A stretch of DNA of 10,059 nucleotides, taken from the NCBI GenBank assembly GCA_947573015.1, contig CANPDS010000066.1:1-10059 (forward strand), given 5' to 3'. Below, piece after piece: positions 7,759-10,059 of this stretch (positions within the stretch are counted from its first letter, which is position 1; every line of letters starts with the position of its first letter). This stretch comes from an uncultured Muribaculum sp. GTDB lineage: Bacteria > Bacteroidota > Bacteroidia > Bacteroidales > Muribaculaceae. A program made the translations under genes and the position numbers. Under the pieces are notes generated by a model. It did not search any database. It was not told where the DNA came from and was given only the letters and a program-made list of their open reading frames with translations.

Positions 7759-8424
7759 ATGAAATTACGTCATCTCTTTGCAGCCTTGGCCGTCTCAATG
7801 GGGTTGGGTGCTTCGGCACAGTATTATGAACTTGCCAATCAATTGCCACAGTTGCTCCGTCCGGCTCTTTCCGGTTCGTGGCAGTACAAGGGATTCGTAG
7901 ATGCTTCGGCATTGGCGGGGTTAGGTAGTGACAGGGCAAACATACTTAGTGTTACTACTTCGCAAGGATTCCAATATACCTCATGGTTCTATATGGGTGT
8001 AGGCCTTGGTGTGGATGTGGCGTTTTCCAATTATGACAAGGTTGGATCGCGCGATAATGTGCCCGGCTATTGGAAGCATGGAGCAAACACTACCGGCGCG
8101 ATGCTCCCGCTGTTTACAGATTTCAGATTCACATTCGGAGGAGCGCAAAATGAGTTGTCGGCATATTTTGACCTGCGGTTGGGCGCAACATTTTTGCTGG
8201 GAAATAATTATCTTGAGTTTGGCAACGGCTATCTGTCAAACAATGGGCAGTTTTATCTTCGTCAGTCGTTAGGCATGCGTATTCCCGTCAATTCTTCCAA
8301 CTCCAAGCAGGCCATTGATCTGGGCATTACTTATCAGTTGATCACTTCATCCAACAATTATTCATGGAATGGAGGATCAATGACTCTGAATGCTCTTGGC
8401 CTGACTGTAGCTTATGAGTGGTAG
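7759..8424 (+). CDS. Secreted or outer-membrane beta-barrel protein of unknown function
   Basis: I do not recognise a named family. The 221-aa product starts with a Sec signal peptide (MKLRHLFAALAVSMGLGASA, probable cleavage after ASA at residue 20 and before QYYE); there is no lipobox cysteine. The mature part shows alternating, aromatic-rich strands with glycine turns, such as WFYMGVGLGVDVAF, LSAYFDLRLGATFLLG and FYLRQSLGMRIPV, and ends with LGLTVAYEW, a hydrophobic strand with a terminal aromatic residue as used by the BAM machinery. This suggests an eight-strand-sized porin-like or OmpA-barrel-like protein in the outer membrane. It stands alone between the leuB terminator and a convergent gene, so context gives no function. 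No good TAnnTTTG promoter was found; TATATTTA at 7738-7745 is too near the start. Confidence 0.72.
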   Translation: MKLRHLFAALAVSMGLGASAQYYELANQLPQLLRPALSGSWQYKGFVDASALAGLGSDRANILSVTTSQGFQYTSWFYMGVGLGVDVAFSNYDKVGSRDNVPGYWKHGANTTGAMLPLFTDFRFTFGGAQNELSAYFDLRLGATFLLGNNYLEFGNGYLSNNGQFYLRQSLGMRIPVNSSNSKQAIDLGITYQLITSSNNYSWNGGSMTLNALGLTVAYEW

Positions 8425-8492
8425 ATTAACCGGTTATTGCTTGCTGCCGTAAAACGTGGCGGTGATTAAATACCTTAAAATAGATATTTTGC

Positions 8493-8513
8493 CGTCCGTT
8501 ATATGAACGGTCG
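8493..8513. terminator. Weak hairpin at the convergent gene ends
   Basis: CGTCCGTT (8493-8500) and AACGGTCG (8506-8513) pair with one mismatch around a 5-nt loop, overlapping the last codons of the minus-strand glycosyltransferase. No clear T-run follows on either strand. It lies where the plus-strand barrel gene and the minus-strand gene converge, so it may help end either transcript, but the evidence is slight. The nearby TAACCGGTTA (8427-8436) is a perfect 10-bp palindrome just after the barrel stop. Confidence 0.25.
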
Positions 8514-9422
8514 CAAAAGTATATGTATGCCTCTGCCCCCTTTGCGGGTATAGGCATACGCTGTTTTCAGTATGATGCGTCTCCATGGCGACTGGCATCT
8601 GGAAAGCACTTGGGAATATAGACGTTGTGCTTCGGCGCTACCTTCTCTGGCATATAGCGCTGCAAGCACCATGCGCCGCAACTCAAGCCATCGGAGGGAT
8701 TGGTGAAGTTTGTGTTGCCGTAATGTCTGTTCGCAACAGTCAAGAGCATGCTCCCATTTCGTGGCTCCTGATGCATAGTCGGTGCCTGTGATGGAGTTTT
8801 TCTGCTCTACCACAAGAACGGTAGGGTGTCCGGTGAGCTTGACTACCTTAGGGTGGTTGGCGGCGAGCCGCATGCCTGTCTCGTAATCATTCCATCCCAT
8901 TACTGTTGGATCCCAAGCTCCGGCATTACGAAAAAAATCGGTGCGTACGGCATAGCGTTGTGTCGCAAAAATAGCGTTGAACATGTTGCGGAAGAGCACA
9001 TCCTTGTCGGCAAATACACGTGTGGTATTACTACCGTCCAGACATTTTACCGCCACATCCCATCCAATAATATCTGCATCAGGATTAGCATGTATGCCAT
9101 CAACCACACGTTGCATATGCCCATCGAGCATAATGTCGTCAGAGTCAAAAAACATCACCCAAGGGGTCGTCACCTCCTGTAGTCCACGGTTGCGAGCCGC
9201 CGCCGCCCCAGGTACCCTTTCCGATACTATTGTGATGCATCTATTTTTTGTTTGCTCTTTATCAGCCCATTGCTGGAGCTTCGCCATGGTATTGTCGGTA
9301 CTATTGTTATCGATCAACACAACCGAACACATCATCTCCTGTCGGCTCAGTGACTCCAATGTTGCTCCGACAATCTTTTCCCGGTTGTGCACCGGAATCA
9401 CTACAGTCAACAAATTATACAT
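8499..9422 (-). CDS. Family 2 glycosyltransferase
   Basis: This 307-aa cytoplasmic enzyme has a GT-A fold of family GT2 and should transfer a sugar from a nucleotide-sugar donor to a glycan acceptor. VVIPVHNRE (7-15) and LIDNNSTDNT (36-45) form the nucleotide-binding start. A gap of about 30 residues leads to PGAAAARNRG (71-80), and the DxD metal-binding motif is D93-S94-D95 in FFDSDD. GWNDYETGMRL further on corresponds to the acceptor-side acidic region (the ED/DWE element of GT2). No membrane segments are seen, so it probably works at the inner membrane surface on lipid-linked intermediates. Donor and acceptor cannot be assigned. It overlaps the end of the upstream glycosyltransferase gene by 8 nt (9415-9422), which points to one operon for capsule, O-antigen-like or exopolysaccharide synthesis. 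Confidence 0.9.
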   Translation of the reverse strand: MYNLLTVVIPVHNREKIVGATLESLSRQEMMCSVVLIDNNSTDNTMAKLQQWADKEQTKNRCITIVSERVPGAAAARNRGLQEVTTPWVMFFDSDDIMLDGHMQRVVDGIHANPDADIIGWDVAVKCLDGSNTTRVFADKDVLFRNMFNAIFATQRYAVRTDFFRNAGAWDPTVMGWNDYETGMRLAANHPKVVKLTGHPTVLVVEQKNSITGTDYASGATKWEHALDCCEQTLRQHKLHQSLRWLELRRMVLAALYAREGSAEAQRLYSQVLSRCQSPWRRIILKTAYAYTRKGGRGIHILLRPFI

Positions 9423-10059
9423 TAGGGAATAAATAATGTTTGATTGAAATAAGCCTAGTTAATAATTCCCATTTGGAAGGTGTTGAACATAAGGTAATTA
9501 CAATTTTAGATTTAAGGGATATTGGTAAATGTAGCTCTGCAATAAGAGATTTCCATTTATTTAGTCGACAAATATCTTTAGCATGTACCGCTTGCATTAA
9601 TATAAAGTGGAGATATGATTTATAGAAAATCTTAAGTTCGTTTTGGTCAATATTAAAAGTCGATGCGATATAATGATTTTGTTTGATACAACTGTAATAG
9701 AAGTCAAAAGTTTTGTTATAATTTTCTTGTGAAGATAGTGTTATCCCTCCTATACTATAATGAAGAGTAATTTCTGGGATATATGCAACATTGCCAAAAT
9801 ATAAAAGCGCAGAAATTGCTGATACGTCTTCAGCTCTCCATTCATCTGATATGAAGAATTTTGGATTAGATTCATATAGATTAGTTATGATTTCTTTCCT
9901 AAACATATAGGTACATGAATGTATTAATACTTTAACATCTCTTCGTAAATATGCTTTTAAGCATTCTTTGCCGTTTAGTATAGAAGAATGATATTTATCA
10001 TATAATGGTGATTTATTTAGCGAAACTAAATCTTTCGTATTTATATCTTCAGCAATCCA
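9415..10059 (-). CDS. Glycosyltransferase, probable family 2, C-terminal part (5' end outside the window)
   Basis: The frame is open on the minus strand from the window edge to the stop at 9415-9417, giving 214 visible residues; the first Met seen (9904-9906) is internal, because the frame continues upstream without a stop. SDEWRAEDVSAIS fits the acidic ED motif on the acceptor side of GT2 enzymes, and the following PEITLHYSIGGITLS resembles the usual strand with a conserved His and Gly-rich turn. The nucleotide-binding and DxD part must lie beyond 10059. It is very AT-rich compared with the gene it precedes (hand counts: 14 of 60 GC in 9901-9960, 16 of 60 in 9961-10020, 18 of 60 in 9481-9540). 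This points to a separate origin. Family is inferred from motifs and context, so less certain than for the downstream gene. Confidence 0.68.
   Translation of the reverse strand, partial: WIAEDINTKDLVSLNKSPLYDKYHSSILNGKECLKAYLRRDVKVLIHSCTYMFRKEIITNLYESNPKFFISDEWRAEDVSAISALLYFGNVAYIPEITLHYSIGGITLSSQENYNKTFDFYYSCIKQNHYIASTFNIDQNELKIFYKSYLHFILMQAVHAKDICRLNKWKSLIAELHLPISLKSKIVITLCSTPSKWELLTRLISIKHYLFPNV

Noticed and set aside
8826..9432. Plus-strand frames of 118 and 151 codons opposite the glycosyltransferase gene
   Set aside because: They are complements of a gene with clear GT2 motifs, and show no independent protein features.
1..10059. CRISPR arrays, tRNA or rRNA genes, insertion sequences, toxin-antitoxin or defence genes
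   Set aside because: No regularly spaced repeats, transposase motifs, tRNA-like cloverleaf or defence domains were seen on either strand.

Overview
The window reads as chromosomal DNA of a member of the Bacteroidales (phylum Bacteroidota), possibly Muribaculaceae-like; the genus is a guess. The evidence is a leu operon ordered leuA-leuC-leuD-leuB, a good match to the Bacteroidota-type promoter (TTG, 20 bp, TAnnTTTG) in front of leuA, no obvious Shine-Dalgarno sequences before the starts, and a small outer-membrane barrel protein with a Gram-negative signal peptide.

Layout. Positions 1-399 hold the 3' end of prmA, the ribosomal protein L11 methyltransferase. Positions 477-2722 hold a two-gene ABC-2 exporter (ATPase and permease) joined by an ATGA start/stop overlap. 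Positions 2789-2848 hold a perfect 20-bp inverted repeat that can end the exporter transcript and that also contains most of the leuA promoter. Positions 2878-7632 hold leuA, leuC, leuD and leuB, a full set for converting 2-oxoisovalerate to 4-methyl-2-oxopentanoate, the keto acid of leucine. leuA-leuC-leuD are tightly packed (21-nt gaps); leuB follows a 180-nt gap with a 12-bp stem-loop. A second long hairpin (7667-7727) closes the operon. A monocistronic gene for a secreted or outer-membrane beta-barrel protein follows (7759-8424). From 8499 to the end of the window two family-2 glycosyltransferase genes lie on the minus strand, overlapping by 8 nt, and look like the tail of a surface polysaccharide cluster.

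How the genes work together. LeuA condenses acetyl-CoA with 2-oxoisovalerate, LeuC and LeuD form the isopropylmalate isomerase, and LeuB does the NAD-linked oxidative decarboxylation. The exporter and PrmA are not functionally linked to this pathway. The glycosyltransferase region changes sharply in composition: the partial upstream gene is about 23-38% GC in lines counted by hand, against 60% in one line of the neighbouring gene, which suggests a mosaic, exchangeable polysaccharide locus.

Most of the window is ordinary housekeeping sequence. I do not see a new defence, mobile or other undescribed system. The most unusual items are the promoter built into an inverted repeat before leuA, the structured gap before leuB, and the composition step between the two glycosyltransferase genes.
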